This document shows, piece after piece, positions 33,613 to 43,120 of a stretch of 64,000 bases of DNA. The stretch's first letter is position 1. Each line of letters starts with the position of its first letter. A model generated the notes under the pieces. That model had not been told where the DNA came from and made no database searches. It saw nothing but the letters and a program-made list of their open reading frames with translations. The stretch covers positions 21,210 to 85,209 of the forward strand of contig CAVQCA010000140.1 in NCBI GenBank assembly GCA_963710815.1. The letters are read 5' to 3'. Origin of the DNA: CAVQCA01 sp963710815. GTDB taxonomy: Bacteria > Pseudomonadota > Gammaproteobacteria > UBA9214. The position numbers and the translations under genes are program-made.

Positions 33613-34405
33613 ATTGCACAGGCTTATGAAAAGATTCAATGGTTCCCAACTCTTACTGGTGGCCACCGTCATCGCGCTGGCATTGCTTGGGGGGAGGTAC
33701 CTCCTGTCGCTGCGGCATTCAATGCAGCCGGCCATTGCCGGGGCGTGGAATAATATCGAGGCAGGGCGTTACGTAACCGGCCTGCTGCAACATTACGGGG
33801 ACAACGCGGCCTTCGGTTTCGACCAGGAACCCTACAGCAGCGAACCCCTGCGTCACTACATCTACGATTATTTCCCCCTGAAATACCCCGACGGGGAGCG
33901 CCACCTGGTGGTCGCCTATACCAAGCCCGAACCTTTCGACTGCCGGTCCTGCGCGCCGAGACTGAGCCTGGTGGAGTTCGTACCGGTGGCTGACGGCTGG
34001 AAAATCGGGGTAAGCAGCATCGGGAAGATCGCGGCGGGAAGCTGGGGCAGTCCGCCGTACAGCGTTGGCACCATGGAACTGGGACCCGGGAAATTTGGCG
34101 TCGTGATCGAAAACAGTGGCGACCAGCGGGGGGCGTGGGAATCCTCCCTCGACATCTATACGGCGTTAGACGGCGACTACCGCAAGGTAGCCACCATCGT
34201 CACCGAACGGCACGGCTATCAGTATAAAGCCCAGGGACTGGCGACCGGCTCCTGGCAGATGGGCACCCTGCCGCAAACCAGTGCAGGCTATTACGACATC
34301 CTGGTCAAGCGAACCAACAACACTTCCGAAACGCCGGCGTCGGCCGATCCTGCGGACAACCAGCGCTACCGCTTCGACGGGGAACGCTATTCCCCCGTAT
34401 CCTGA
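33602..34405 (+). CDS. Hypothetical membrane-anchored protein
   Basis: 267 aa from ATG 33602; ATG 33626 (MKRFNGSQ), preceded by AGG, is an equally likely start. One N-terminal helix (LLLVATVIALALLGGRYLL) is followed by an exported domain with a CRSC motif (Cys pair near residue 118) and no recognised family. It overlaps the preceding CbiM-like gene by 11 bases and ends overlapping the convergent argE gene by 19 bases. Not recognised. Confidence 0.7.
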   Translation: MANRLHRLMKRFNGSQLLLVATVIALALLGGRYLLSLRHSMQPAIAGAWNNIEAGRYVTGLLQHYGDNAAFGFDQEPYSSEPLRHYIYDYFPLKYPDGERHLVVAYTKPEPFDCRSCAPRLSLVEFVPVADGWKIGVSSIGKIAAGSWGSPPYSVGTMELGPGKFGVVIENSGDQRGAWESSLDIYTALDGDYRKVATIVTERHGYQYKAQGLATGSWQMGTLPQTSAGYYDILVKRTNNTSETPASADPADNQRYRFDGERYSPVS

Positions 34406-35559
34406 GGCTCGACACAGAACCGGGTGATCAGTCCGCGCAGCAGCGCGGCCATGGGCTCAATGCGATCCAGCGCCAGGTACTCGTCGGGCTGGTGGGCCTG
34501 GTCGATGTCGCCGGGTCCGAGGATGATACTGTCCATGCCGAGGGCATTGAGGTAGGGGCCCTCGGTGCAAAAGGCGACCGCCTCGGCGGGATGACCGGTG
34601 AGCTTCTCGGCCGCGCGCACGATCGCCGAATCGGCCGGGGTGTAAAGCGGGGGCGTGCCGTCGATGAGCGAGCGGCGCTCCACACGCAGGGCGCCGTCGG
34701 GTAACAGCGCGGCAAGGCGTGCATCGATAGCCTGGCGCAGCGCATCGTGGTCCATGCCTGGCAGCGTCCGCAGGTCGAAATGCAGCTCGCAATGCGCACA
34801 GATGCGATTGGGATTATCCCCGCCATGGATGGAGCCGGGATTGAGCGTCGGCACCGGCACGGCGAAACGCGGATCAGTGTGATTTGCCTGCAATTCCCCG
34901 CGCCAGGCGAGCAGATCCCCGAGCACCTTGTGCATGCCCTCCAGCGCGCTGGCACCGAGCCGCGGATCGCTGGAATGTCCCGCGTGGCCGAAGACGTGGA
35001 GGGCCTCCATAATGATGCCCTTGTGCATGTGCACCGGACGCAGTCCGGTCGGCTCACCGATCACCGCGTAACGCGCCCGGGGCCGGCCGAGCGCCACCAG
35101 ATCCTTGGCGCCGTCCATGGAGCTTTCCTCGTCGGCGGTGGCAAGCATGATCAGCGGGGCCCGCAGTGTTTCGGCCCGGCAGTGACGCGCGGCTTCGATG
35201 GCCAGGGCGAAAAAGGCCTTCATGTCGGAGGTGCCCAGCCCGTACAGCCGGTTGTCGGCCTCGGTCAACCGGAACGGGTCAAAGCGCCAGCGCCCCTCGT
35301 CGTAGGGCACCGTGTCCGTATGGCCGGCCAGCACCAGCCCCCCTGATCCGCGACCGAGGGTGGCGATCAGGTTGGTCTTGCCGGGCTGGCGGGTGAGCGG
35401 CAGGATTTCGACGGCGAACCCCAGGCCCTCCAGCCAGCCGGCCAGCAGGTCGATGACTTCCCGGTTGCTCTGGTCGAACGCGGGGCTGACGCTGCTGACC
35501 GACGGTGCGCCGACCAGTTGTTGCATCATCTCCCGCAGTGGGGGAACGGCGTGTTTCAT
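34387..35559 (-). CDS. argE: Acetylornithine deacetylase
   Basis: Releases ornithine from N-acetylornithine in arginine synthesis. The 390-aa M20-family metallopeptidase shows the metal-binding HTDTVPYDEGRW motif, GLGTSDMKAFFA, the TADEESSMDGAKD general-base Glu, GEPTGLRPVHMHKG and the C-terminal GPGDIDQAHQPDEYL with the last metal His. ATG 35559 (MKHAVPPLREMMQQLVGAPSVSS) fits the family. The neighbour upstream is a RimK-like ligase rather than argA. Confidence 0.92.
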   Translation of the reverse strand: MKHAVPPLREMMQQLVGAPSVSSVSPAFDQSNREVIDLLAGWLEGLGFAVEILPLTRQPGKTNLIATLGRGSGGLVLAGHTDTVPYDEGRWRFDPFRLTEADNRLYGLGTSDMKAFFALAIEAARHCRAETLRAPLIMLATADEESSMDGAKDLVALGRPRARYAVIGEPTGLRPVHMHKGIIMEALHVFGHAGHSSDPRLGASALEGMHKVLGDLLAWRGELQANHTDPRFAVPVPTLNPGSIHGGDNPNRICAHCELHFDLRTLPGMDHDALRQAIDARLAALLPDGALRVERRSLIDGTPPLYTPADSAIVRAAEKLTGHPAEAVAFCTEGPYLNALGMDSIILGPGDIDQAHQPDEYLALDRIEPMAALLRGLITRFCVEPQDTGE

Positions 35560-35770
35560 ACCATCATTGTGAGCCGTTTCCGGCGCGCCCGACAAGTGTA
35601 ATTATTACGCTGTCGGCGGGCGACGACGGGATTCATGGACACGGGGGTTGCGGGCTGTACGGCCTCGCGCTGGCGGCATATCATCGCGGCTTCGGCGTGG
35701 AACGCCATGTCAGCGGGAAAGGGGCAATGTTGTTCGATTCGGTGCACCGCGCAAGGCGGAGAAAACAGGA

Positions 35771-37244
35771 ATGACCCAGCAGCTGATCGTGTCGGAAAAC
35801 AGGAAAGACCTCGATTTCATGGAGATCGGCTGCCCCGTGGTGCACATGGACGACTATCTCACCGGGCAGGAGTACTTCAAGCTGAAGGGCGTGCAGGTGA
35901 TCAATCTGTGCCGCAGCTATCGCTATCTCAGCGTGGGCTACTACACCTCACTGCTGGCCGAGGCGCGCCATCACCGCATCATTCCGACCGTCAAGACCAT
36001 GATGGATCTCAGCAGCAAGGCGATGTACAGCCTCGAGGTCGATCAATCTCGATGAGGTGGTGCAGAAGAGCCTGCGCAAGCATCGCAAGGACAGTATCGA
36101 GTCCTTGTTCGAAATGGATGTGTTTTTCGGGCGCTGCCGCTACCCGGGCCTGACGGATCTCGCCAGCCAGATCTTCGAGACCTTCCCCTGCCCGCTGCTG
36201 CGCGTCATGTTCCGGCGCCAGGAGAACTGGCATATGGAATCCATCAAGCCGCTCTCTGTCAACAAGCTGGACAGCTACAACCAGAAGTTCTTTATCGAGG
36301 CGTTGTCGTCCTACCTGCAACGCCGCTGGCGACTGCCGCGCACCCGCAGCCTGGCGCGCTACGATCTCGCCATCCTGCACAACCCGGACGATGCCCTCCC
36401 GCCCTCCGACGAAAAGGCGCTCAACGCGTTCATCAAGGCCGGCAAGACCCTGGACGTCGACGTCGAACTGATCGACCGCAGCGATTACTCGCGGCTGGCG
36501 GAATACGATGCGCTGTTCATCCGCGAAACCACCCGCATCAACCACTACACCTATCGCTTCGCCAAGAAGGCCGAGAGCGAGGGCATGGTGGTGATCGACG
36601 ATCCCCAGTCCATCCTGCGCTGCACCAACAAGGTCTACCTCGCCGAACTGCTGCGCGCGCATCGCGTGCCCACTCCCAGGACCGTCATCCTCGGCAAGCG
36701 CGACCTGAAGGCCGCGGAGAAGGCCATCGGCTACCCGATGGTGCTCAAGGTGCCGGACGGATCGTTCTCGCAGGGCGTGTACAAGGCGGAGAATCCCGAA
36801 CAGATGCAGGAGTACACGGAGCTGCTGTTCAAAACCTCGGAACTGATCCTGGCCCAGGAGTTCCTGTACACCGAGTTCGACTGGCGCATCGGCATCCTCA
36901 ATCGCGAACCGCTCTACGCCTCGCAGTATTTCATGTCACGCAAGCACTGGCAGATCGTGCACTACGGCGACGAAGGCAAGGTCGAAATGGGCGGCTGGAA
37001 AACCTGGGCGGTGGAGGACGTCCCCGGGGACGTCGTCACCATGGCGCTGAAAGCGGCAGACCCGATCGGCTACGGCTTCTATGGCGTCGACCTCAAGCAG
37101 ACGCCGAATGGCATCTACGTCATCGAGGTCAACGATAACCCCAGCATCGAGTCCCGGGTCGAGGACAAGGTCCTCAAGGACGAACTTTACCTGCGGATTA
37201 TGAAGGAATTCGTGCGTCGTATCGACAAGCGCCGCATGGCGTGA
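35771..37244 (+). CDS. RimK-family ATP-grasp ligase with N-terminal RLAN domain, one frameshift
   Basis: Two adjacent frames make one protein of about 490 aa. The first (from ATG 35771: TQQLIVSENRKDLDFME) is the RimK-like ATP-grasp N-terminal domain and breaks at 36040-36042. Deleting one G there gives SLEVINLDEVVQKSLRKH and continues into the second frame. The C-terminal ATP-grasp part has VLKVPDGSFSQGVYKA, LILAQEFLYTEFDWRIGIL and VIEVNDNPSIESR (metal/ATP residues). Such enzymes add amino acids, often glutamate, through peptide bonds; the substrate of this branch is not known. Flanked by argE and a gamma-glutamyltransferase. Confidence 0.85.
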
Positions 37245-37331
37245 GCGTTACCCGCAGCGGCGACAAGCGCTTGCCGCGCGGAGTTCAGTCGTTTGGCGAG
37301 CCGGACCTGCGCCGCACCGATGCCGCGCGGG

Positions 37332-38996
37332 TCACTGGCGGCGTAGACCCGCACGGTCCTTCCTGTCCCAGTAAATCGCCTGCATGTTCCCGTAGGGGGC
37401 ATCGAGCGCCTTCAGCCGGTGACCGCGCGCCGTGAGCCCCTCGATCATGGCGCGGTCGAAGGCGCCCGGCTCGTACTGCACCGCATCCGGCAGGTACTGG
37501 TGATGAAAGCGCGGCCGGCTGACCCACGACGCCGGCTGGTGATCGCCCGAGGCCATATCCAGCACCGCGAGCATTACCATGGTGATGATGCGGCTGCCGC
37601 CCGGCGTCCCGAGGATCGCCACCCCGTCATGATCCTCGACAAAGGTCGGCGTCATACTCGACAACGGACGCTTGCCCGGCGCCACGGCATTGGCCTGCCC
37701 GCCCACCAGGCCATAGGCATTCGGCGCACCCGGCTTGGCGGAGAAATCATCCATTTCATCGTTCAGCAGGACCCCCGTGCCGGGCGGTGTCAGGCAGGCG
37801 CCGAAGGGGTAGTTGATGCTGAGCGTGGCGGCCACGCGGTTGCCCTCGCGGTCCAGCACGGAAAAGTGCGTGGTGTGCAGCCCTTGCACCACGGGGGCAG
37901 CGGCGCCGAACGCGGCACTCGGTGTGGCGCGATCCAGCCGGAGGGTCTTCCGCAGATCCGCGGCATGCGCCGCCCCGGTGAGCTTCGCGACCGGCACGGT
38001 CACAAAATCCGGGTCGCCGAGGTACAGGGCGCGGTCATGGTAGGCGCGGCGCATCGCCTCAATGATCACGTGCGTGCGCGTGACCTCGTCGTAGCTCTCC
38101 AGCGGCATGCCGGAGAGGATGTTCAGCATGGTCAGCAACGCCACCCCCCCCGAGGAAGGCGGCCCGACGGAAGTGATACGCAACCCCCGGTAGTGTCCGG
38201 TGACCGGCGGGCGCTCGATCACCTCGTATCGGGCCAGGTCCTCCAGTGTCCAGAGGCCGCCGCGGCGACGCACGCCATCGACCAGTTGCCGCGCCACACG
38301 TCCACCGTAAAAACCGGCATCGCCCTCCCGGGCGATGTCGTCCAGCGTATCCGCCAGATCCGCCTGCCTGAGGCGGTACCCGGCCTCCGGCACAGCATCG
38401 TCCTGCAGAAAGATGCGCGCCGTCTCCTCGTCCTCCTGCAGCGACGCCAGCCGGAACCCGGCCTTACTCCGGTAGCGCGCATCCACCACGAAGCCCTCAC
38501 GGGCGAGGCGTATCGCCGGCGCCAGTGTTCGGCTGAGCGGCAGGCGTCCGTAATGCGCGGCGATATGCACCAGGGCGGCCGTTTCACCAGGGATGCCGGC
38601 GGCCAGGGCGCCGGTGAGCGAGCGCTCCGGCACCGTATTTCCGTCGGCATCGAGAAACATGTCGCGGGTGGCGGCAAGCGGCGCCCGTTCGCGCCCGTCC
38701 ACCACGGTCTCGAAGCCGTCACGGCCGCGGTGCAACAGCCAGAATCCACCACCGCCGAGACCCGAACTGTAGGGTTCCACCACGGCCAGCGCGGCACTGA
38801 CCGCCACCGCTGCATCGAAGGCATTGCCGCCCGCGGCGAGGATCTCCATGCCGGCCTGCGTGGCGAGGGGATGGGCACTGGCAATGGCGACGGCCGGCGG
38901 TTCCTGCCGGCAGCCGGCGAGCGCGACTGCCAGGCAGAGGAAAAACAGGAAGACTCCCGAACGGAGCCTCCGGAGGCAATCAAGGCTGACCGACAT
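37332..38996 (-). CDS. ggt: Gamma-glutamyltransferase, lipoprotein
   Basis: Hydrolyses or transfers gamma-glutamyl groups from glutathione and related peptides in the periplasm. 554 aa with a lipoprotein signal (lipobox LAGC, Cys at about residue 29), then the large-subunit motifs EPYSSGLGGGGFWL and RERAP, PSSGGVALLTMLNIL, and the autoprocessing Thr in GLHTTHFSVLD that starts the small subunit. GTPGGSRIITMVM follows. ATG 38996 is preferred; a GTG two codons upstream overlaps the ferredoxin stop. Confidence 0.93.
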   Translation of the reverse strand: MSVSLDCLRRLRSGVFLFFLCLAVALAGCRQEPPAVAIASAHPLATQAGMEILAAGGNAFDAAVAVSAALAVVEPYSSGLGGGGFWLLHRGRDGFETVVDGRERAPLAATRDMFLDADGNTVPERSLTGALAAGIPGETAALVHIAAHYGRLPLSRTLAPAIRLAREGFVVDARYRSKAGFRLASLQEDEETARIFLQDDAVPEAGYRLRQADLADTLDDIAREGDAGFYGGRVARQLVDGVRRRGGLWTLEDLARYEVIERPPVTGHYRGLRITSVGPPSSGGVALLTMLNILSGMPLESYDEVTRTHVIIEAMRRAYHDRALYLGDPDFVTVPVAKLTGAAHAADLRKTLRLDRATPSAAFGAAAPVVQGLHTTHFSVLDREGNRVAATLSINYPFGACLTPPGTGVLLNDEMDDFSAKPGAPNAYGLVGGQANAVAPGKRPLSSMTPTFVEDHDGVAILGTPGGSRIITMVMLAVLDMASGDHQPASWVSRPRFHHQYLPDAVQYEPGAFDRAMIEGLTARGHRLKALDAPYGNMQAIYWDRKDRAGLRRQ

Positions 38997-38998
38997 AA

Positions 38999-39253
38999 TC
39001 ACGGCCGGTTAGTGGTCAGTTGCTCGTACTTGGCTTGCAGCTGCTCCGGGGTTTCCGCCACCTCGGGATTGACCAGGATGCACTCCACCGGACACACCTC
39101 CACACACTGCGAGGTCTCGAAATGACCCACGCATTCCGTGCATAGCGCCGGGTTGATCTCGTAGATCTCATCACCCTGAAAGATGGCTTCATTCGGGCAC
39201 TCCGGCTCGCACACATCGCAGTTGATGCATTCATCGGTGATCATTAATGCCAT
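38999..39253 (-). CDS. YfhL-type 2[4Fe-4S] ferredoxin
   Basis: 84-aa electron carrier with two Cys clusters: CINCDVCEPECP and CTECVGHFETSQCVEVCPVECI. The longer spacing in the second cluster is typical of YfhL/Fdx proteins of the Allochromatium type. Located in the usual rsmD-coaD-fdx order. The conserved start MALMITDECINCD sets ATG 39253; the frame upstream runs into the dispersed repeat. Confidence 0.96.
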   Translation of the reverse strand: MALMITDECINCDVCEPECPNEAIFQGDEIYEINPALCTECVGHFETSQCVEVCPVECILVNPEVAETPEQLQAKYEQLTTNRP

Positions 39254-39315
39254 GTTCGCATCCTTCCGTAATTCCGCGGTAAGTTTCCACACGGTGAATT
39301 GATGATAAACATCAT

Positions 39316-39492
39316 TTTCACCGCAAAGACGCAAAGTACGCAAAGAAATTCCTTGATGAATATCTGAACTTATCATCCTTGCGAAAGCGGGGATCCAGTG
39401 TCTCGCTGAACCTGCACAGACCAGAAGTTGATCAGACAGTTCTTAATACAAACAATTAAGCAGCTTTGCGTGCTTTGCGCCTTTGCTGTGAA
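39316..39492. repeat. Dispersed palindromic repeat family 1, copy 1
   Basis: Left arm TTCACCGCAAAGACGCAAAG then TACGCAAAG (39318-39346); right arm CTTTGCGTGCTTTGCGCCTT (39464 on) then TGCTGTGAA. Inverted arms separated by about 115 bases, between coaD and the ferredoxin gene. Confidence 0.8.
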
Positions 39493-39520
39493 TCAGTTGC
39501 TATCAGGAAAGACACTAAAT

Positions 39521-39997
39521 CTAGTTGATCCCGCGCTGCAACGCAGCCACAACTTTCCTGTGGACAAAGGCCGTGACATCCCCTCCCAGCGCGGCGATCT
39601 CGCGCACCAGGCTCGAGGAGATAAAGGCATACTGCTCGGCCGGGGTCAGGAACACGGTTTCGATCTCCGGCGCGAGACGGCGGTTCATGCTGGCGAGCTG
39701 AAACTCGTATTCGAAATCGGACACGGCGCGCAGGCCGCGCAGGATCACCCGCGCCTTGCTCTGGTGCATGAAATCCACCAGCAGGTTGTCGAAACTGCAT
39801 ATCTCGACGTTGGGGATATGCGCGAGGACCTCACGTGCCAGGGACACGCGGGTTTCGACGGGAAAGGCCCCGCGCTTGCCGGGATTGACGGCAACCGCCA
39901 TGATCACTTTCGGGAACAGGCGGGCGGCGCGCTCAACCAGGTCGGCATGGCCATTGGTTATGGGATCGAAGGTCCCGGGGTAGACGACGATATCCAT
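39521..39997 (-). CDS. coaD: Pantetheine-phosphate adenylyltransferase
   Basis: Fourth step of coenzyme A synthesis: adenylates 4'-phosphopantetheine. The 158-aa nucleotidyltransferase shows the TFDPITNGHADLVERA motif (HxGH-like, T/H catalytic), VNPGKRGAF, LRGLRAVSDFEYEFQ and the YAFISSSLVREIA (ISSS) motif. ATG 39997 starts MDIVVYPGTFDP, exactly as in the family. Overlapping upstream frame belongs to rsmD. Confidence 0.97.
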   Translation of the reverse strand: MDIVVYPGTFDPITNGHADLVERAARLFPKVIMAVAVNPGKRGAFPVETRVSLAREVLAHIPNVEICSFDNLLVDFMHQSKARVILRGLRAVSDFEYEFQLASMNRRLAPEIETVFLTPAEQYAFISSSLVREIAALGGDVTAFVHRKVVAALQRGIN

Positions 39998-40034
39998 GTG
40001 CGGATTATCGCCCATGCGATGTTTCCCGTATAGT

Positions 40035-40602
40035 TCACGCCAATCGCCTGGCCAGGTGATAGCCCACCCGCCCCGCCTCCCTGCTGCGATGGAGTTGCCA
40101 GTTTTCGGGCAGCGGCGGATCCATTCCCCGTTCCGCCTCGAGATAAACCCATGCGCCGGGCGCCAGCCACCCCCGCGCCTCGAGCAGGTGCACGCATGAC
40201 GGAAGCAGGCCCTGGCGATAGGGGGGATCGAGAAAGACAATATCGAAGGATTCGCCCGCGACCCTGCAGAAAGCGCATGCTCTCCGCCTGTACGATGCGC
40301 GCCTGCGACGCATCCAGGGTGCGGGCCTGCGCCTGCAGGGTACGCACGACCAGCGGATCGTCATCGACCAGCACCACCGCGGCGGCCCCGCGCGAGGCCG
40401 CCTCCAGACCGAGCGCCCCGCTGCCCGCGAACAGGTCGAGACAGCGAGCCCCGTCAACATTCGATCCGAGCCAGTTGAACAGCGTTTCCCGTACACGATC
40501 GGGCGTCGGACGCAAGCCCGCGGCCGGCGCGAAAGCCACTCTGCGGCCGCGCCAGATTCCACCGATGATGCGTAACTGGTTACTCTGCTGATTCGCCCTC
40601 AT
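40035..40602 (-). CDS. rsmD: 16S rRNA (guanine-966-N2)-methyltransferase, one frameshift
   Basis: Methylates G966 of 16S rRNA. From ATG 40602 the first frame gives NQLRIIGGIWRGRRVAF, RPTPDRVRETLFNWL and CLDLFAGSGALGLEAASRGA. It changes frame near 40255-40264 (a GGGTCGCGGGCG stretch on the coding strand) and continues VAGESFDIVFLDPPYRQG with the catalytic DPPY motif, to the stop at 40035. Span 568 bases, one base off a multiple of three and near the usual length of about 190 aa. Because the two halves are otherwise perfectly conserved, a sequencing error is likely. Confidence 0.87.
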
Positions 40603-40946
40603 TGCGCCGGGATCATGCGCATTCCCGTCCCTCAGGTCAAACGCAAACATCGGCCTGTCCCCGTGACTCTGCAGAGCTGGACGCCTGAGGTAATCAGGGC
40701 GTTTATCCTGTCAGCCGCGAGGAAACCCTTTGTCTGGAACGGTCGGGGAAAAACCCCTGGAGGTCGGGCTAGTAAAGCGGGCAGGAGGAGCCAGGCGGGA
40801 CATGCCGATGACCATCCCTTGAGGCGTGCCGTTCGCATCCTTGCAAATGACGCTCCCGCCCGACCCCTCCTGCCCTGTTCGCCACGCCGGGAGGGCTACC
40901 CGGAAGCCCGAAGATCACATTCCCTGACTCCGCGGCAAGCCTGGAG
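40603..40946. other. 344-base region between rsmD and the lamin-tail gene
   Basis: An open plus-strand frame crosses it, but its Arg/Pro/Ser-rich text has no family character and runs antisense into the next gene. No convincing promoter or T-run terminator was found; a 7-bp stem (40925-40931 with 40943-40949) overlaps the stop of the downstream gene. Confidence 0.5.
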
Positions 40947-41606
40947 TCACGCCCTGGAGATACACCGCCTGCGCGTCATGGTACACATGCCGACGATACC
41001 GGACAGAAACAGAGCCAGGGCCGGTGGCAGGGGCACGGCGTTCACCGGCACGTTGCCGGGTGTGGGCGTGTCGAGCACAGCGAAATCGCTGAGATTGTCG
41101 TTGCTGTCCACCAGGGGATCGAGGCGGGCGAGACTGCTGCCTGCCGGTGCATCCGGGGCCGGGGCGCCCTCACCGGCGAACACACCGCCGGTGAAATCGC
41201 CGTAACCGAGGGCATCGAGCGCGCCGTTAACGTCACGCAATACGATGGAATCCGGTCCGTTCTGGAAATCCATCTGCACCACCAGGTCGGCATCGCCGAT
41301 CAACGAGGTCCCGTCGCCGCTGTCATCGGCGACCACGAAAACCCCGTCGCCGGGAATCGCGCCGGACAACGGCAGCGTCAGGTACACACTGCCATCGGAG
41401 CCATTGACGCCCTCGAGCGACAGGCCGGCGAGTGATGTTCCCGGTGTTCCGTACAACTCGACAAAGACACTGCCGTTGTCGGTGCCGGCGGCATCATACA
41501 GCGCCTCGGAGATGACGGTGGCGGCATGAACGCTCGAGGCCATGACGGCCCCGGCGAGACCCAGCACGCAGACTGGCATACGAATAAGCGTCCTTTCCCT
41601 GGACAT
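40947..41606 (-). CDS. Exported lamin-tail-domain protein with VPLPPA-type C-terminal sorting signal
   Basis: 219-aa secreted protein. Signal peptide (LIRMPVCVLGLAGAVMASSVHA), then a lamin-tail-like beta domain (VISEALYDAAGTDNGSVFVELYGTPGTSLAG; GDGVFVVADDSGDGTSL; DSIVLRDVNGALDALGYGDF). It ends with a PEP-CTERM-like tripartite signal: VNAVPLPPALAL motif, hydrophobic helix, then a basic tail (TRRRCISRA). This predicts exosortase-type processing to the surface. ATG 41606 has GGAGG five bases upstream. No exosortase is in the window. Confidence 0.82.
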   Translation of the reverse strand: MSRERTLIRMPVCVLGLAGAVMASSVHAATVISEALYDAAGTDNGSVFVELYGTPGTSLAGLSLEGVNGSDGSVYLTLPLSGAIPGDGVFVVADDSGDGTSLIGDADLVVQMDFQNGPDSIVLRDVNGALDALGYGDFTGGVFAGEGAPAPDAPAGSSLARLDPLVDSNDNLSDFAVLDTPTPGNVPVNAVPLPPALALFLSGIVGMCTMTRRRCISRA

Positions 41607-41791
41607 AAGCACCTCCCTGTGAACTCTGGTTCGATTGACTTGAGCGGATATCCTCGTCCCTGTCCGTCACGGATATCCTGAGGCACAGGATAGGCATGCA
41701 GGCCCGTGCCGGCTGTCAGTCAGCGCCGACCGGGTTTGTACGATACGGGGTGCAGGTATTGTGAGAGGGTTCGATTCCGGTTAACCGGTTT

Positions 41792-43120
41792 TCATTGATC
41801 CCCGCCCACGATGACGGTCGCCATCACGTCGGGATGGACATGGCGCCGGAACGCATCACGAATCTGCCCGCGCGTCACGGCCATGACCTTGTCGTTGAAG
41901 GTTTCCAGGTAATCCAGCGGCAGTCCGTAGAAACCGATGACCGCGAGGTACTGGATAATCTTGCTGTTGCTGTCGATGCGCAGGGCAAAACTGCCGGTGA
42001 TATTCTTCCTGGCCGCGACCAGTTCCTCTTCCGTGGGACCCTGATCATGAAAACGCTGCAGTGTCTCGCGCAATACCCGCAGCGCCTCGTCGGTCTGGTC
42101 ATTGCGCGTCTGCAGGCTGAGGGTGAACGGACCGGCCCGGGCCATGGGTGAGAACGCACTGTAGACGCTGTAGGAGAGGCCCCGTTTCTCGCGGACCTGT
42201 TCATTGAGCCGTGACACCAGACCGCCGCCGCCCAGGACATGATTGCCCACATAGAGGGGAAAGAAATCCGGGTCGGTGCGACTGATGCCTATCGCTCCCA
42301 TGAGTACATGGGTTTGCGTGGAGGGATGGAAGATGCGCTCCTCGCTCGCTTTCACCAGCGGCGGCACCGGCGGCAGCGGCGCGACGGGCCGGCCGGCCGG
42401 CAGGCTGGCGGACAACCGCCGGGCAAGCCGCTCGGCGCCCGCGCGGTCGATATCCCCCACGATGGCAATCGTCGCATTATTCGCCACGTAATATCTTGCA
42501 TAGAAGGCCCTGATATCCGCGCGCGTAATGCGCTTCAGGCTGACCTCGGTGCCAAGGGGGCGAATGGCGTACGGATGCTGCCCGTAGAGCGCCTGATAAT
42601 AATGATATTCCGCAATATCGCCCGGCTTCTGATCGCTGCGGCGCAGCGCCACCAGGGTGCGTTCACGTTCCCGGTCGATATCGCGTGGATTGAAATCCGG
42701 CCGGCTCAGCACCTTGACCATCAGTTCGACGGCGGGCTCGAAATGCGCCGGGTCGTTCAGGCTGCGTAGCGACACCCAGGCCATGTCACGCAGGGAGCCG
42801 GTGCCGAGCACTGCACCCAGTCCATCAAGCCCCTCGGCAATGGCGTCGGCGGACATGCCGGCGGCTCCCTTGTCCAGCAGGCCGCTGGTAAGCCCTGCCA
42901 GACCCGGCAAGTAGTCATCACGGGCGCTGCCGGCGTTGAACACCACCCGTACATCCACTATTGGCAGTTCCGGTGCCGGTACGAAATACACCTGCGCGCC
43001 ATTCAGCGTCGTCCAGTGCTGGATCGCCGGGATGGCCTGCGCGACACCGGCCGCGAACTGGGAGGCGAGCAGCAGGAGGGCGCCCATCCAGCCAATCCCC
43101 TTCGACTGATCAGCGGACAT
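41792..43120 (-). CDS. M16 peptidase-family protein lacking the zinc motif
   Basis: 442-aa exported protein with a signal segment (GALLLLASQFAAGVAQA) and the M16 (insulinase-like) fold (LNGAQVYFVPAPELPIVDVRVVFNAGSARD; RITRADIRAFYARYYVANNATIAIVGD; LNEQVREKRGLSYSVYS). The HxxEH zinc site is missing: the matching place reads GLTSGLLDKG. It is therefore the non-catalytic partner of the adjacent active M16 protein, as in PqqL/mitochondrial processing-peptidase-like heterodimers. Starts 11 bases inside the upstream gene. Confidence 0.88.
   Translation of the reverse strand: MSADQSKGIGWMGALLLLASQFAAGVAQAIPAIQHWTTLNGAQVYFVPAPELPIVDVRVVFNAGSARDDYLPGLAGLTSGLLDKGAAGMSADAIAEGLDGLGAVLGTGSLRDMAWVSLRSLNDPAHFEPAVELMVKVLSRPDFNPRDIDRERERTLVALRRSDQKPGDIAEYHYYQALYGQHPYAIRPLGTEVSLKRITRADIRAFYARYYVANNATIAIVGDIDRAGAERLARRLSASLPAGRPVAPLPPVPPLVKASEERIFHPSTQTHVLMGAIGISRTDPDFFPLYVGNHVLGGGGLVSRLNEQVREKRGLSYSVYSAFSPMARAGPFTLSLQTRNDQTDEALRVLRETLQRFHDQGPTEEELVAARKNITGSFALRIDSNSKIIQYLAVIGFYGLPLDYLETFNDKVMAVTRGQIRDAFRRHVHPDVMATVIVGGDQ

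Noticed and set aside
37419..39125. 568-codon open frame antisense to ggt
   Set aside because: No signal peptide, domain or ribosome site; the antisense gamma-glutamyltransferase is complete.
40615..41205. Plus-strand frame of 196 codons after rsmD
   Set aside because: Starts in the rsmD-lamin-tail gap without a good ribosome site and runs antisense through the lamin-tail gene; composition is that of noncoding GC-rich DNA.
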